Assembly: GCA_963745765.1 (NCBI GenBank)
Contig: CAVUYQ010000032.1
Span: 6,460-70,459, forward strand
DNA from: Ww85 sp963745765
GTDB taxonomy: Bacteria; Desulfobacterota; Desulfobulbia; Desulfobulbales; Desulfocapsaceae
Length of the DNA: 64,000 bases
Reading direction: 5' to 3'
Shown here piece by piece: positions 34,541 through 44,071 of the stretch (positions are counted from its first letter, which is position 1; every line of letters starts with the position of its first letter). Both the position numbers and the translations under genes were made by a program. Under the pieces are notes generated by a model that ran no database searches, had not been told where the DNA came from, and saw only the letters and a list, made by a program, of their open reading frames with translations.

Positions 34541-35535
34541 ACAGCGGGGAGATAATCGGTCTCATTCACAATGAACCGATACCCTACGGCCAGCCGAACT
34601 GGGAATCTTCAGCCGACGTCATGGTACAGGTCGAGGCTATTGAGGAGGCGCTCACCGGTCTCGGATATCGCAGCGTACGGATCGGTTTTACCCGGGATCT
34701 CTCCCGCTTTGTTGATACGGTCAGGAAGCAGCGTATCGCCTCCGCCTTTAACCTGTGCGAATCAGTGGACGACGATCCGCAGTTAATTGCCCACCCGGCG
34801 GCGGTTCTTGAATTACTGGGTATCCCCTATAGCGGTTCAACACCGGCGGCCTTGCAGTCGACCACCGATAAGTACCTGTTCAAGCTGGTTCTCCGTGGCG
34901 CCGGAATCCCCACCCCCGGCTTCCTGCTCTTTGACGGCCAATTAAACGGCGAGCCGCACGAACTTCACTACCCGGTTATCCTTAAACCGCAGCTCCAGGA
35001 TGCAAGCATCGGCATCGACCAGGACTCCGTTCTCGGTTCAGCCGCCCAGCTGACCGAAAAACTTCCCGTTTTCTACGAAAAATACGGGCCTATCCTGATC
35101 GAGGAGTTCATCCACGGCAGAGAATTTAACGTCTCGGTCATGGGCAATTCGAATCTTCAGGTGATGCCGGTTGCGGAAATAGATTTCTCGGGACTGCCCA
35201 AGAACCTTTTCCCCATTGTCGGCTATCAGGCCAAATGGGATCCCGATTCCATTGAGTATCGTGAAACGCGAAGGACCTTCCCCGTACTGGATGATGCTTT
35301 ATACGAAAAGGTGAAAGAGGCCGCACTACGCTGTTACCGGCTGTTCGGCCTGCGTGACTATGGTCGTGTCGATATGCGGGTAGGTGCCGGAGGCAAGGTG
35401 TTTGTTCTTGAAATTAATGCCAACCCGTGTCTCAGCCCCGATGCCGGCTTTGCCGCGGCAGTCCTGCAGGCAGGGCTCGATTATCGCGGGATGGTCAGAC
35501 GGCTCATCGAATTACTGGATGACAGAGGTATATGA
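34537..35535 (+). CDS. ATP-grasp ligase (D-Ala-D-Ala ligase-like), second copy
   Basis: This 332-residue paralog of the preceding gene shares the order FNLCESVDDDPQ, IPYSGSTPAALQSTTDKYLFK, YPVILKPQLQDASIGIDQDS, ILIEEFIHGREFNVSVMG and GRVDMRVGAGGKVFVLEINANPCL. The ATP and Mg residues are present in both copies, so both may be active, possibly acting one after the other on a growing small peptide. It overlaps both neighbours by 4 bases (ATGA type). It is clearly diverged from the first copy, so this is not a recent duplication. Confidence 0.87.
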   Translation: MNSGEIIGLIHNEPIPYGQPNWESSADVMVQVEAIEEALTGLGYRSVRIGFTRDLSRFVDTVRKQRIASAFNLCESVDDDPQLIAHPAAVLELLGIPYSGSTPAALQSTTDKYLFKLVLRGAGIPTPGFLLFDGQLNGEPHELHYPVILKPQLQDASIGIDQDSVLGSAAQLTEKLPVFYEKYGPILIEEFIHGREFNVSVMGNSNLQVMPVAEIDFSGLPKNLFPIVGYQAKWDPDSIEYRETRRTFPVLDDALYEKVKEAALRCYRLFGLRDYGRVDMRVGAGGKVFVLEINANPCLSPDAGFAAAVLQAGLDYRGMVRRLIELLDDRGI

Positions 35536-36005
35536 ATATTTCAATAACACCACTGGTGCCGGCTGACCGGGAGAAAGTTGTAGCCATTATCAGGAAACAG
35601 GATAACTTTCTTCAATGCGAGATTGACATTGCCATTGAGGTGATCGATGCAACGTTCAAAGCGGAAGAGGACTACCGGACGCTGGTGGCAAGGGATGAGC
35701 GACAGCAGCTGCACGGTTTCATCAGCTACGGGCCGGTCCCGCTGACTGAAAACCGCTTCGACCTTTACTGGATTGCAGTCGATCCATCGCTGGGCAGGCA
35801 CGGTATCGGCACGATCCTGCTGCAGGAAATGGAGAAAGACCTCCGCCGGGAAGGTCCCGGGCACATCTACATCGATACTTCTTCCACGGAAGGGTACCTG
35901 GCCGCCCGCCGCTTTTACGAAAAGAATGACTATCAGATAGTCGCTCACCTGAAAGATTTTTACCGAACAGACGACAACAAAATTATCTATCGGAAAATAA
36001 TTTAA
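35532..36005 (+). CDS. GNAT-family N-acetyltransferase
   Basis: This 157-residue acetyltransferase has motif A as LYWIAVDPSLGRHGIGTILLQEM near residue 78 (G-R-H-G-I-G loop) and YIDTSSTEGYLAARRFYEKNDY near the end. Its place after kamA recalls AblB, which acetylates beta-lysine, but the protein is about half the length of AblB and belongs to a different GNAT branch. It may acetylate the amine product of the ATP-grasp pair or of KamA. Start overlaps the previous stop by 4 bases. Confidence 0.83.
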   Translation: MNISITPLVPADREKVVAIIRKQDNFLQCEIDIAIEVIDATFKAEEDYRTLVARDERQQLHGFISYGPVPLTENRFDLYWIAVDPSLGRHGIGTILLQEMEKDLRREGPGHIYIDTSSTEGYLAARRFYEKNDYQIVAHLKDFYRTDDNKIIYRKII

Positions 36006-36006
36006 A

Positions 36007-37775
36007 ATGTTCAGAATCAGGCGCATCTACGACAATAACCTGTCGATCGATCAGGATGCCATCATCGAGGTTCAGACCATACTTCAGCAGCAGTTCCCGG
36101 GTTTGCGGAAAAATGAGATTCTCGATCTCGACCACAAACTGGCCGACCCTCTCAAATACCGCTTCAAGACGATCCTGTTCGTTGCTGAAGGCAGCCGCGG
36201 CAAGATCAAGGGGTTTGCCATTGTCAATCACGTAACGGACCTTCGCTTCTGTTATCTTGATTTCATCTCGGTCAAGCCAAAAACAACCGGCGGTATCGGC
36301 AGCGCACTCTATGCCCGTGTGCGCAATGAAGCCATACTGCTGAAAGCGGAAGGTATTTTTTTCGAATGTCTACCCGACGATCCAGCCCTGTGCAAGGACA
36401 AGAGCATCATCCGCCAGAACAGCGCCAGACTGCGGTTCTACGAACGTTTCGGCGTTCTGCCGATCACCAATACCGCCTATGAGACACCGCTGGCAAGCGG
36501 GGATGACTGCCCGCCTTACCTCCTGTTTGACGGACTCGGCATTACCACTAAACTGGATTGCAATTTCACCCGTCAGGCGGTTTACGCTATTTTAACAAGA
36601 AAATACGGAAAGCGCTGCCCGCAGGAATATATATCCATGGTGGTCGAATCCTTCCGGGACGATCCGGTGCTCTTCAGGCCTCGCCGTCATACGCCCGTGA
36701 CGGAGACGCCCACGTTGCCGGACGTCGTCAGCATCGACCGGCGCATCGCCCTGGTGGTCAACGCCAGCCATGACATCCACCACGTGCACGAACGCGGCTA
36801 TGTCGAGGCTCCGGTCCGTATATCCTCAATCCTTAAAGGGATCAATCAAACCGGACTTTTCGACGAGCACAAGGCGAAACATTTCCCGGAAAAACATATC
36901 AAAGCGGTACATCACCCGGATTTCGTCGAGTATCTCAAACGTATGTGCTTGACGATCGAACCCGGTAAATCCTTCTATCCTTATGTGTTCCCGATCAGGA
37001 ATGCCACCAGACCGCCGAAAGAGATGCCGATCAGGGCGGGATATTACTGTATCGACACCTTCACTCCGCTGAACCGAAATGCCTATAAAGCAGCCAAAGG
37101 CGCCATCGACTGTGGGCTGACTGCAGCAGGATTTCTGCTTAAAGGATACCGCCTCAGTTACGCTCTCGTCCGCCCACCCGGCCACCATGCCGAACGGCGC
37201 GCATTCGGCGGATTCTGTTATTTCAATCCTCTGCCATTGCAGCAGATTTTCTCAGTAAATACGGAAAAGTAGCCATTCTCGATGTCGATTATCACCACGG
37301 CAACGGCACCCAGGACATATTCTATCGGCGGGATGATGTCCTGACCATATCCATCCACGGCCATCCCCGCTTCGCCTATCCTTATTTTAGCGGCTTCCAG
37401 GAAGAAACAGGAGAAGAGAAGGGACTCGGTTTCAACCGCAATTATCCTTTGGGAGAGGAACTCGATGGTGCAGGCTACCGGAAAGTACTCTCCGTGCGCT
37501 GAAGAGAATCAGCGCATTCAACCCGAAATTTCTTGTTGATCGCTCTCGGTCTGGACACGGCGTACAAGGACCCGACCGGTACATGGTCGCTCACGCCGGC
37601 GGATCTCAAGCGAAACGGCCTGTTCATAGGCGATCTGCACAAACCGACCGTAGTCGTGCAGGAAGGCGGATATCGTTCAAGATCGCTTGGGACAAATGCC
37701 CGCAATTTTTTTCTGGGGCTCTGGCAGGGGATGATAGGAACAGAGGACGCTGATAACCTCTCACCCCGGAACTAA
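36007..37775 (+). pseudogene. GNAT plus histone-deacetylase-like fusion, three frameshifts
   Basis: The first frame (36007-37272) has an N-terminal GNAT-like domain (about residues 1-190, with YLDFISVKPKTTGGIGSALY). It is followed by the start of a class II HDAC/acetylpolyamine deacetylase domain, up to RPPGHHAERRAFGGFCYFN. The rest of the deacetylase lies in other frames: SSAIAADFLSKYGKVAILDV with the zinc motif DVDYHHGNGTQDIFY, then ALKRISAFNP, then ALGLDTAYKDP and VQEGGY. One missing base near 37220 and shifts near 37490 and 37540 break it. All zinc and catalytic residues are still encoded, so the lesions are recent or are sequence errors. The fusion of an acetylase and a deacetylase is itself unusual. 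Confidence 0.78.
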
Positions 37776-37983
37776 ATAGTTTTCATCCGGAATCAGGAAC
37801 AGTGGACAACCCGCTTCTATAAGTTGACGGGAGGACAGGCGATATCGACCCCCATCTGCTGAACATTGCCAGCCTATTGAAACGATGGTAAGAGAGGGCA
37901 AAAATTCATTTCGTATAGACGAAATGCCGAATTCAATATCTTTATGACCGGATTAAAAGGAAATATCCCTGTAATAATTCGGA

Positions 37984-38337
37984 CTAGAGGCCATTCGGCC
38001 CGATCATGATCAGGTCTGAATGACAGGCATTGGCAATTTCAGTGATTATATCAAGAGGTTTTCCGGCCACCACCTCTCCGGTACATGACAGTACTTTATT
38101 ACTCGTCTTCGCAAGCAGGCTGGCCATGCTTTTTTGTGCACTGGTGATCATTGTCTGTTCACAGCGATCAACAAATAGATTATAAAGCGAAGGGTCATCT
38201 TTATAAATGTTCACCACATGAAGAAAATGGGGAATTGCCGAAGTTTCCCTGGCAATGGAGACGGCCCAATCCACAACCTTGTCAGTGTTATCGAGAAAAT
38301 CGACAAGAACCACCAATTTATCTTGCTGCTTTCATTT
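37984..38337 (-). CDS. Universal stress protein (UspA family), frameshifted start, short C-terminus
   Basis: The frame reads LVVLVDFLDNTDKVVDWAVS through IITEIANACHSDLIMIGPNGL, the UspA alpha/beta fold without the final GSVSE strand. An ATG at 38337 with GGAGG seven bases upstream is one base out of frame (MK then QQDKLVVLVDF). So one surplus base near 38331 separates the ribosome site from the body. The nucleotide-binding glycines of the C-terminal part are cut off by a stop at GPNGL. The protein may be a fragment. Alone, between the kamA cluster and the nif region. Confidence 0.65.
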
Positions 38338-38611
38338 TACGACCTCCGTTTGCCTCTTTTGTTTCCTGCCATTCAAGAAGCAATTTCAGTGCCATAATTT
38401 TTCTTTTTCCCTGGAGTCGCATAAAAAACGTAATAACCGATAGTTACCGTTTTATTCCAAGCACCCCAACCGTCCAGACGAATAGAGAGGCGCATTCATG
38501 CTACTATAACAGTCGCACCATCTGCCCTGTTGAGACAATGAGGAACCGACCAGAGAATCAGGCCACACCCGGCTTGCGGGCAGAGACGGCACTGCCTGGG
38601 CAAAGGCTTGT
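38338..38611. other. Gap between stress-protein gene and nif terminator
   Basis: I see no gene here. Frames on both strands are short and lack ribosome sites. The stretch separates two minus-strand units. Confidence 0.4.
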
Positions 38612-38642
38612 AAAAGACCGGGAGCAGACGATCTTCCCGGTC
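38612..38642 (-). terminator. Rho-independent terminator after nifB
   Basis: On the minus strand GACCGGGA and TCCCGGTC form an 8-base stem with an 11-base loop, followed by TTTT. It lies about 35 bases after the nifB stop and ends the nifENB unit. Confidence 0.7.
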
Positions 38643-38677
38643 GCTCTCATCCGCAACCTCCGCCGGAACCTGTGCAG

Positions 38678-39925
38678 TTACCGGCGGCGCAGGAGGTAAC
38701 GCCTGCCCTTTAGCCGGGCGGTGTCCTTGTTTTCATAAACAATGGCGAGTCCATCTTCGATAAATCCTGAAGCCTCTACCGGTTTTATGCCTGATTTTGT
38801 CAGGATATCACCTGGCATCTGGCCCACACCGCTGACCAGAAGCGCACGACAATCTCTCAGGATTCGAGCGACCTGATGCCAACGCTGGATTCCGCCGCCA
38901 TTCGCAGGTGCCAAACGGTTCTCGATCTTTTTGAAACCGTTTTCATTCCTCTCCCAGATCTCAAAAGCGCGTGCTTCCCCCAGATGCTGGTTTATCAGTA
39001 CCCCTTCCTGGCTGGCGACGGCGACATAGGGCCGATCCATTCCCGGTAATGGTTTGATAGTCGAACAAGCACTCAGACAGCCGCGGAATTCCTCTGTTTT
39101 ATCGTCATCGAGCAGACCAACGGCGTCAGCCCGGCAGCGGGTACAATGACGCATCTGGGGCAGGTATTTTTCCGCGACTGCCCGCAGCTCTTCCATCAAT
39201 TTCTTATCCGGCTGCTCGATATGGCCAAACGGCGTATTGACGTTCGGGAACATGGCCATGCAATTGAGCAGGTCCGCTCCAAGTTCCTGCATGGTCCGTG
39301 CGACCGCTTCCACATGATGATCATTTATCCCCGGTATGACGATGCAGTTAATTTTGACGGTAATGCCATGTTTCTTTAAGGCCCTGATGGCTGCAATCTG
39401 TCGTGACAGAAGCAGTTCGGCCGCCTTGATACCGCGATAGACAACTTTTCCGTCTCGAACCCATGAGTATATGTTCCGGCCAATTTCAGGATCCACCGTA
39501 CAAACCGTTATCGTCACATGGGTCACACCGATTTCCGCGAGCTCTTCGATATACGGTGCGATTCCCATGCCGTTGGACGAAACACAGAGCATCGTATCGG
39601 GATGCTTTTTCCGAATGGTTCGCAGTGTGGCGATGGTCTCCGGCCCGTTGGCAAAGGGGTCACCGGGACCGGCAATACCGGCGACACTGATCCGTGGTTC
39701 CTTGTCCATAACCCGGTCCATATAAATGCCCGCCTGTTCAGGCGACAATATCGTGCTCGTCACTCCCGGACGGGACTCATTTACACAATCGTATTTTCGG
39801 TCACAGAAATTACATTTGATATTACATTTAGGTGCTACCGGCAGGTGTACCCGACCATACGTACCCTTTGCTTCCGGATTGAAACACGGATGTTTCTGTA
39901 AATCACGCCTATCTGGAATTTTCAT
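38678..39925 (-). CDS. nifB: Nitrogenase cofactor biosynthesis radical SAM protein NifB
   Basis: This 415-residue protein makes NifB-co (the 8Fe-9S-C core) for the nitrogenase cofactor. The radical-SAM cysteines C34, C38 and C41 lie in APKCNIKCNFC, the SAM loop is GPGDPFA near residue 87, and later cluster cysteines are in RHCTRCRADAVG and GCLSACS. A NifX/NafY-like C-terminal domain (VAVASQEGVLINQHLGEARA to the end) is fused as in many NifB. Everything needed for activity is present, unlike the paralog at 44416-45583. It ends the nifE-nifN-nifB unit; 34 bases separate it from nifN. Confidence 0.96.
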   Translation of the reverse strand: MKIPDRRDLQKHPCFNPEAKGTYGRVHLPVAPKCNIKCNFCDRKYDCVNESRPGVTSTILSPEQAGIYMDRVMDKEPRISVAGIAGPGDPFANGPETIATLRTIRKKHPDTMLCVSSNGMGIAPYIEELAEIGVTHVTITVCTVDPEIGRNIYSWVRDGKVVYRGIKAAELLLSRQIAAIRALKKHGITVKINCIVIPGINDHHVEAVARTMQELGADLLNCMAMFPNVNTPFGHIEQPDKKLMEELRAVAEKYLPQMRHCTRCRADAVGLLDDDKTEEFRGCLSACSTIKPLPGMDRPYVAVASQEGVLINQHLGEARAFEIWERNENGFKKIENRLAPANGGGIQRWHQVARILRDCRALLVSGVGQMPGDILTKSGIKPVEASGFIEDGLAIVYENKDTARLKGRRYLLRRR

Positions 39926-39959
39926 ATCGTATCCTGTCTGACAGTGGCATCAGCGTCAG

Positions 39960-41312
39960 CTACATGTAACTGTAGCCTACAGCTGAATCGCTCTGTTTTT
40001 TATCAATGATGGTATTCGTTATGGTATCAAAGAGCGCTTGTGCTCCCTGATAGCCGAGATGCAGTATGCGCTGTCCCCCCACTCTATCGTGGATTGGAAA
40101 CCCTACCCTGACCAGTGGAATATTTTCCTTTCGGGCAAAACTATAGCCCTTTGAATTGCCGATGAGCAGATCAACCCCGAGTTGCCTGGCCAGGTTTTCA
40201 ATATCATAAAAATCGACGTTTTCTTTTACTTCCGGCAATTCAGAATCGAGATCTTTCATGGCCTCGGCTATTGCAGCCTGAAATTTTCCACTCTTGCCTC
40301 CGGAGGCACAGAGCACCACTTTTATGCCAAACTCAGCCAGCATTGCGCAGAGGCCGACGACGAGGTCCTCTTCGCCATAGAGAACCGCACGTTTACCGAA
40401 AATGTATTTATGGCCGTCTACCATTGCATCGACCAGGCGCCCGCGGGCTGCACCATATTTTACAGGAACGGCTTTATTGCCGAGCTCACAGAGCAGCTCA
40501 AAAAACGCATCCGTCGCCCTGATTCCCATTGGCAGCCCCAATCGATACAATTTTGTAAGGTAGCGGGACTGGAGGCTGGTGCCGGCCGTTTTTTCAGGTA
40601 GCGTCGAGCCAAACTCGATGGTGGCCCGAGCGCCCCCCATCTTTCTTATCGCCTCAAGCGGTGTTCCCCCTTCAGGAATGAGCGGGTAATCTTCCAGGGC
40701 CGGACCATCAAGGGTGTCTGAATAATCAGGCAGCAGGGTGTGAGGCAGATTGAAATCATCGCAGACTTCCCTGAGGTACCTGATATCTGCGGCGGAGATA
40801 AATCCACTGAGCAGGTTGATAGTATCGTTCGGCGCGGTCAATGCGGTCAGTTGCTCGACTGCGGCCTGCACCGCCGCATGAAAGCCCTCCATGTGCGTTC
40901 CGGAATAACTCGGTGTTGAAACGGTCACGACCGCTGGTGTTTCAGGACTGCCGAACTCCGCCAGGTACTCCTGCAGCAGCATCGGCACGTCATCTCCGAT
41001 CGTTTCAGTCAGGCAGGTTGTCGCTACGCCAATGAGCTTCGGATGGTATTTTGCTATAACGTTATTCAGACCAAGTTTGAGATTTGTCCCCCCGCCATAG
41101 ATGGCATGTTTCTCGCCAAGGGAGGAGGAGGCGATATCTATCGGTTCATTGAAATGGGATATGATATAGCGCCGCATATAGGTGGCACAGCCCTGTGACC
41201 CGTGCAAAAAAGGTACACATCCTTCAATGCCGCGAAAAGCAAGAGACGCTCCGAGTGGTTTGCAGAGTTTGCATGCATTGGTTGTCGAAACATAGTGAGG
41301 CATCGTGGTCAT
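39960..41312 (-). CDS. nifN: Nitrogenase iron-molybdenum cofactor scaffold NifN
   Basis: This 450-residue NifK-like protein is the beta subunit of the NifEN scaffold on which NifB-co matures. It has the N-terminal NACKLCKPLGASLAFRGI and GSQGCATYMRRYI block with cluster cysteines, the VATTCLTETIGDD motif and a C-terminal VRVGFPIHDRVGGQRILHLGY block. The nifK serine and some P-cluster ligands are not conserved, as expected for NifN. Start overlaps the nifE stop by 4 bases. Confidence 0.95.
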   Translation of the reverse strand: MTTMPHYVSTTNACKLCKPLGASLAFRGIEGCVPFLHGSQGCATYMRRYIISHFNEPIDIASSSLGEKHAIYGGGTNLKLGLNNVIAKYHPKLIGVATTCLTETIGDDVPMLLQEYLAEFGSPETPAVVTVSTPSYSGTHMEGFHAAVQAAVEQLTALTAPNDTINLLSGFISAADIRYLREVCDDFNLPHTLLPDYSDTLDGPALEDYPLIPEGGTPLEAIRKMGGARATIEFGSTLPEKTAGTSLQSRYLTKLYRLGLPMGIRATDAFFELLCELGNKAVPVKYGAARGRLVDAMVDGHKYIFGKRAVLYGEEDLVVGLCAMLAEFGIKVVLCASGGKSGKFQAAIAEAMKDLDSELPEVKENVDFYDIENLARQLGVDLLIGNSKGYSFARKENIPLVRVGFPIHDRVGGQRILHLGYQGAQALFDTITNTIIDKKQSDSAVGYSYM

Positions 41313-42667
41313 GACGTTTTCTCCTGTATACGTCTTGGGACAAATCTCCAGACGGGACTCATGACCGAAGAGTAAACCTCCTCGGCAAAGTTGAGCATTC
41401 CCGTGAATCCTGCCAGCAGCTCTTTTCGCTCATGGTTGTGATCACAGAAGGCAACGCCCAGTTTATAGGCAATAGGTCGTTCCTTGACTCCGCCGACAAA
41501 GAGATCCACGTCCTTTTCCTTGATAAACGCAGCAAGTTCCAGTGTATTGGCATCATCAACGATGATGGTCCCCTCATCAGTAATCGCTTCCAGCTCACCA
41601 TAATCTTCCTGCGTACCGGTCTGTGAGCCAACCATCACCACATCCATACCGATGAGCCGGAAGGCTTTTACCAGGGAAAATGCCTTGAATGCTCCGCCGA
41701 CGTAGATGGCCGCCTTCTTACCCTTCAGGGCTTCACGGTATCTGTTCAATTTCGGCATAAGACTTTCAAGCTCTTCACGGACAACGACCCGTGCTTTTTC
41801 CATCATCTCCGCATCGTCAAAATGACGGGCGACGGCATACAATGCCTCGGCCATATCCTCAATACCGAAATAAGAGACGCGAATGACGGGAATGTCGTAA
41901 CGCTCGGTCATCATATTCGCCAGATACATGGTTGCCCCGGAGCACTGCACAACATTAAGGGCCGCACCATGGGCACGCTGGATATCAGCGATTCGACCGT
42001 CTCCGGTTATATTGGCAACCACTTCAATGCCGATGCGCTGAAAATATTCACGTATCAGCCAGATCTCACCGGCAAGATTGAAATCTCCGAGGATATTGAT
42101 GGAATGAGGTGAAATGGAACCGGTGTCTCCGCCTCCAAGCAGACGCCCCATGGCGTTACAGGCAGCCTCATAACCCGCGCGTTTGTTCCCCTTGAACCCC
42201 TCTGACTGGACGGGCAGTACAGGAATTTTTTTGTCTTCTGAAACTTTTTTGCATACCGCCTCGAGGTCGTCGCCAATCAGGCCGACGATGCAGGTGGAAT
42301 AGACAAATGCTGCCTCCGGATGATGTCTCTCAATCAATTCATTAAGCGCATTTTCCAATTTTTTTTCGCCTCCGAAAATAACATCCATCTCCTGCAGGTC
42401 GGTCGAAAAGGAAAGCCGATGCAGCTCGGGACCGGAGGAAAGAGCCCCGCGGATATCCCAGGTATAGACGGCACAGCCGATCGGCCCGTGTACCAGATGC
42501 AGCGCATCGGCGATCGGATATAAAACCACCCGTGATCCGCAAAATACGCAGGCACGCTGGCTGACCGCACCAGCGAGGCTGTCTTTGTTGCAATCAATTG
42601 ATAGCGGTGTCTTCCCTTTCCGGTGAATCTGTTTAGAACGATTTTCAAGCAATTCCGCTGTATTCAT
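41309..42667 (-). CDS. nifE: Nitrogenase iron-molybdenum cofactor scaffold NifE
   Basis: This 452-residue NifD-like protein, alpha subunit of NifEN, starts MNTAELLENRSKQIHRKG. It has CVFCGSRVVLYPIADALHLVHGPIGC with cluster cysteines, YSTCIVGLIGDD and the C-terminal GVAFCDHNHERKELLAGFTGM block. A reading from 42751 is possible but the sigma-54 promoter at 42713-42728 lies inside it. The ATG at 42667 follows GGAAGGAACAATGTC and is the right start. Translationally coupled to nifN. Confidence 0.96.
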   Translation of the reverse strand: MNTAELLENRSKQIHRKGKTPLSIDCNKDSLAGAVSQRACVFCGSRVVLYPIADALHLVHGPIGCAVYTWDIRGALSSGPELHRLSFSTDLQEMDVIFGGEKKLENALNELIERHHPEAAFVYSTCIVGLIGDDLEAVCKKVSEDKKIPVLPVQSEGFKGNKRAGYEAACNAMGRLLGGGDTGSISPHSINILGDFNLAGEIWLIREYFQRIGIEVVANITGDGRIADIQRAHGAALNVVQCSGATMYLANMMTERYDIPVIRVSYFGIEDMAEALYAVARHFDDAEMMEKARVVVREELESLMPKLNRYREALKGKKAAIYVGGAFKAFSLVKAFRLIGMDVVMVGSQTGTQEDYGELEAITDEGTIIVDDANTLELAAFIKEKDVDLFVGGVKERPIAYKLGVAFCDHNHERKELLAGFTGMLNFAEEVYSSVMSPVWRFVPRRIQEKTS

Positions 42668-42903
42668 GACATTGTTCCTTCCATGATGAGGGTTCCTTGT
42701 TGCCATCTCTAGAGCAAGGTCCGTGCCAGACGAGTGCGTTGCCGGAACCAATCGTTATCTACCTGGTATAACGTCGTTTTCCATACAGACCAGGATTGTC
42801 ACGGATACGTTGTTGTCAGAAGAGCTACAAATTTGAAGGGAGATGTCATTTTTGTGATTGTCCTTCCGGGTTGACAATCGCCTGCCGGCATCTTGAACGG
42901 ACC
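42668..42903 (-). promoter_or_regulatory. nifE control region with sigma-54 promoter and NifA site
   Basis: On the minus strand TGGCAC-GGACC-TTGCT (42728 to 42713) is a perfect -24/-12 sigma-54 promoter about 46 bases before nifE. A TGT-N10-ACA NifA activator sequence lies at 42814-42829, about 86 bases upstream of the -24 box. The spacing is typical for nif genes. Confidence 0.85.
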
Positions 42904-42930
42904 AAAAAAAGCGAGGTCGACCGACCCCGC
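42904..42930 (-). terminator. Terminator after HEPN-like gene
   Basis: On the minus strand GCGGGGTCG pairs with CGACCTCGC (one G-T pair) around a short GT loop, followed by seven T. It ends the nifH-to-HEPN transcript and separates it from nifE. Confidence 0.7.
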
Positions 42931-42976
42931 CTGCTGCGGTTAAACACGAGTTTTCAGATTACCGGAAAGGCTCCTT

Positions 42977-43378
42977 TCAGATCTCAAGGTAGGGAGTCAA
43001 ATGGCGCTGGATATCGGTGCCAATGGCAAGTATTTCCACGACATCATTGTCATCCGGAACACGAATGTTGTATTCATCAAGCTCACAGATTTCCTGAAAG
43101 CTATCGAGATAAGCCAGTCGCTCGTAGAGTTCCGGCAGCACGTCGAAGTGCCGCTGCATGGCACGGTTCAGGTCGCCCATGGTATGGTTATCTGCCAGGT
43201 CACCGTGCTTCATCAGAAATGCCATCACGAGCTTTTCAATAGCCATACAGGTCAGATTATAAAGCGTCGGCGGTGTGAACGTTTTTTTCTGTCTGCTATG
43301 AGCGGCAAGCGCGGTGCTTAAGAACTGCTCGCCATGCCGCTGATAGATATGCCAGTCTTTAATCGCTACCGGGATCAT
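42977..43378 (-). CDS. HEPN-like helical protein in the nif operon
   Basis: This 133-residue, all-helical protein starts MIPVAIKDWHIYQRHGEQFL. It has a middle segment AIEKLVMAFLMKHGDLADNH, which is the usual shape of a HEPN helix pair, and NRAMQRHFDVLPEL with an R-x4-H spacing. HEPN proteins are often RNases or nucleotidyltransferase partners, but non-catalytic members exist. The gene overlaps the preceding acetyltransferase by 20 bases and ends the nifHI1I2DK-type operon. The function in nitrogen fixation is unknown. Confidence 0.6.
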   Translation of the reverse strand: MIPVAIKDWHIYQRHGEQFLSTALAAHSRQKKTFTPPTLYNLTCMAIEKLVMAFLMKHGDLADNHTMGDLNRAMQRHFDVLPELYERLAYLDSFQEICELDEYNIRVPDDNDVVEILAIGTDIQRHLTPYLEI

Positions 43379-43843
43379 TTTTTTGCCTCCGGTTGTATTT
43401 TCTCAAACAGACCAGGTTAGTGCTGCACCACCCGGCGTTATGGTAAAAGGCCAGCCCCTTGCGGTTGTTACGGTCGGCAAGAAGTTGCATACGCCGGGCT
43501 CCATAGGTACCGGCCCAATCGCCAATGGCTCGGATAAGCTCCCGGCCAGCCCCCCTGTTCTGCCAGGCCTCATGAACCACAACATCTTCAAGGAGCAGGG
43601 AAAAACGCCTTCGGCTGTCGATACCACAAGCTGCCCCGAGGCCATGCCGATAACCTGACCGGCCTGCTCACAAACCATGATGGCACTCCTGTCGTTTTCA
43701 AGCAGCAGCTCAAGCCCGCGCCGCTGACGGTCGGCATCGAAAGTAAAATCCTCCTCGATTAAAAACAATTGCTGCAACAGCCCGATCATGGTCTCGATAT
43801 CACCCGCATCAGCCGGTCGGATCACGCTTAATTCCATGTTCAT
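43359..43843 (-). CDS. GNAT-family acetyltransferase, frameshifted
   Basis: One frame gives MNMELSVIRPADAGDIETMI to VIGMASGQLVVSTAEG. The other continues FSLLLEDVVVHEAWQNRGAG, RELIRAIGDWAGTYGARRMQ and LADRNNRKGLAFYHNAGW. Together they form a normal GNAT of about 160 residues with motif A (VVHEAWQNRGAGREL). One base is missing near 43605, next to a run of five A. AAGGA precedes the ATG at 43843. It lies between the 2Fe-2S ferredoxin gene and the HEPN-like gene. Confidence 0.75.
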
Positions 43844-43904
43844 AAACAAATTCCTTAAATTCAGGCCAGGAGCAGGCCGCCTCAACTCCTGAGTGGTGGG
43901 TTAG

Positions 43905-44058
43905 ATAGTGTTTCGTCCAGAAATGAGCCATTTTCCCCTAAATCTTAGGCGCTTTCGATAAATTTAACCGCAGGAATCATTGACCATATGCCTGAGGATT
44001 AAATTTATGAAGTAACTACGATTTAGAGGAAAAGTGACTCGTTTCAGGATAGACACTA
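43905..44058. repeat. Long imperfect inverted repeat inside the nif operon
   Basis: The ends TAGTGTTTCGTCC and GGATAGACACTA, then CCCCTAAATC/GATTTAGAGG, then AAATTTAACCGCAGG/CCTGAGGATTAAATTT pair over about 70 bases per arm. This gives a hairpin of about 154 bases with a short top. There is no coding potential. It looks like a MITE with TA-type ends, different from the 17919/49499 family. In the transcript it would be a stable stem-loop between two genes. Confidence 0.75.
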
Positions 44059-44071
44059 GGTAGCGATTCCG

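Noticed and set aside
33557..35535. Vancomycin-resistance type or cell-wall D-Ala ligases
   Set aside because: No vanH/vanX or murein genes. Both genes are translationally coupled to lysine 2,3-aminomutase and an acetyltransferase.
42668..42751. 28-residue N-terminal extension of NifE
   Set aside because: The sigma-54 promoter lies inside this stretch, so the transcript starts after the extended start codon.
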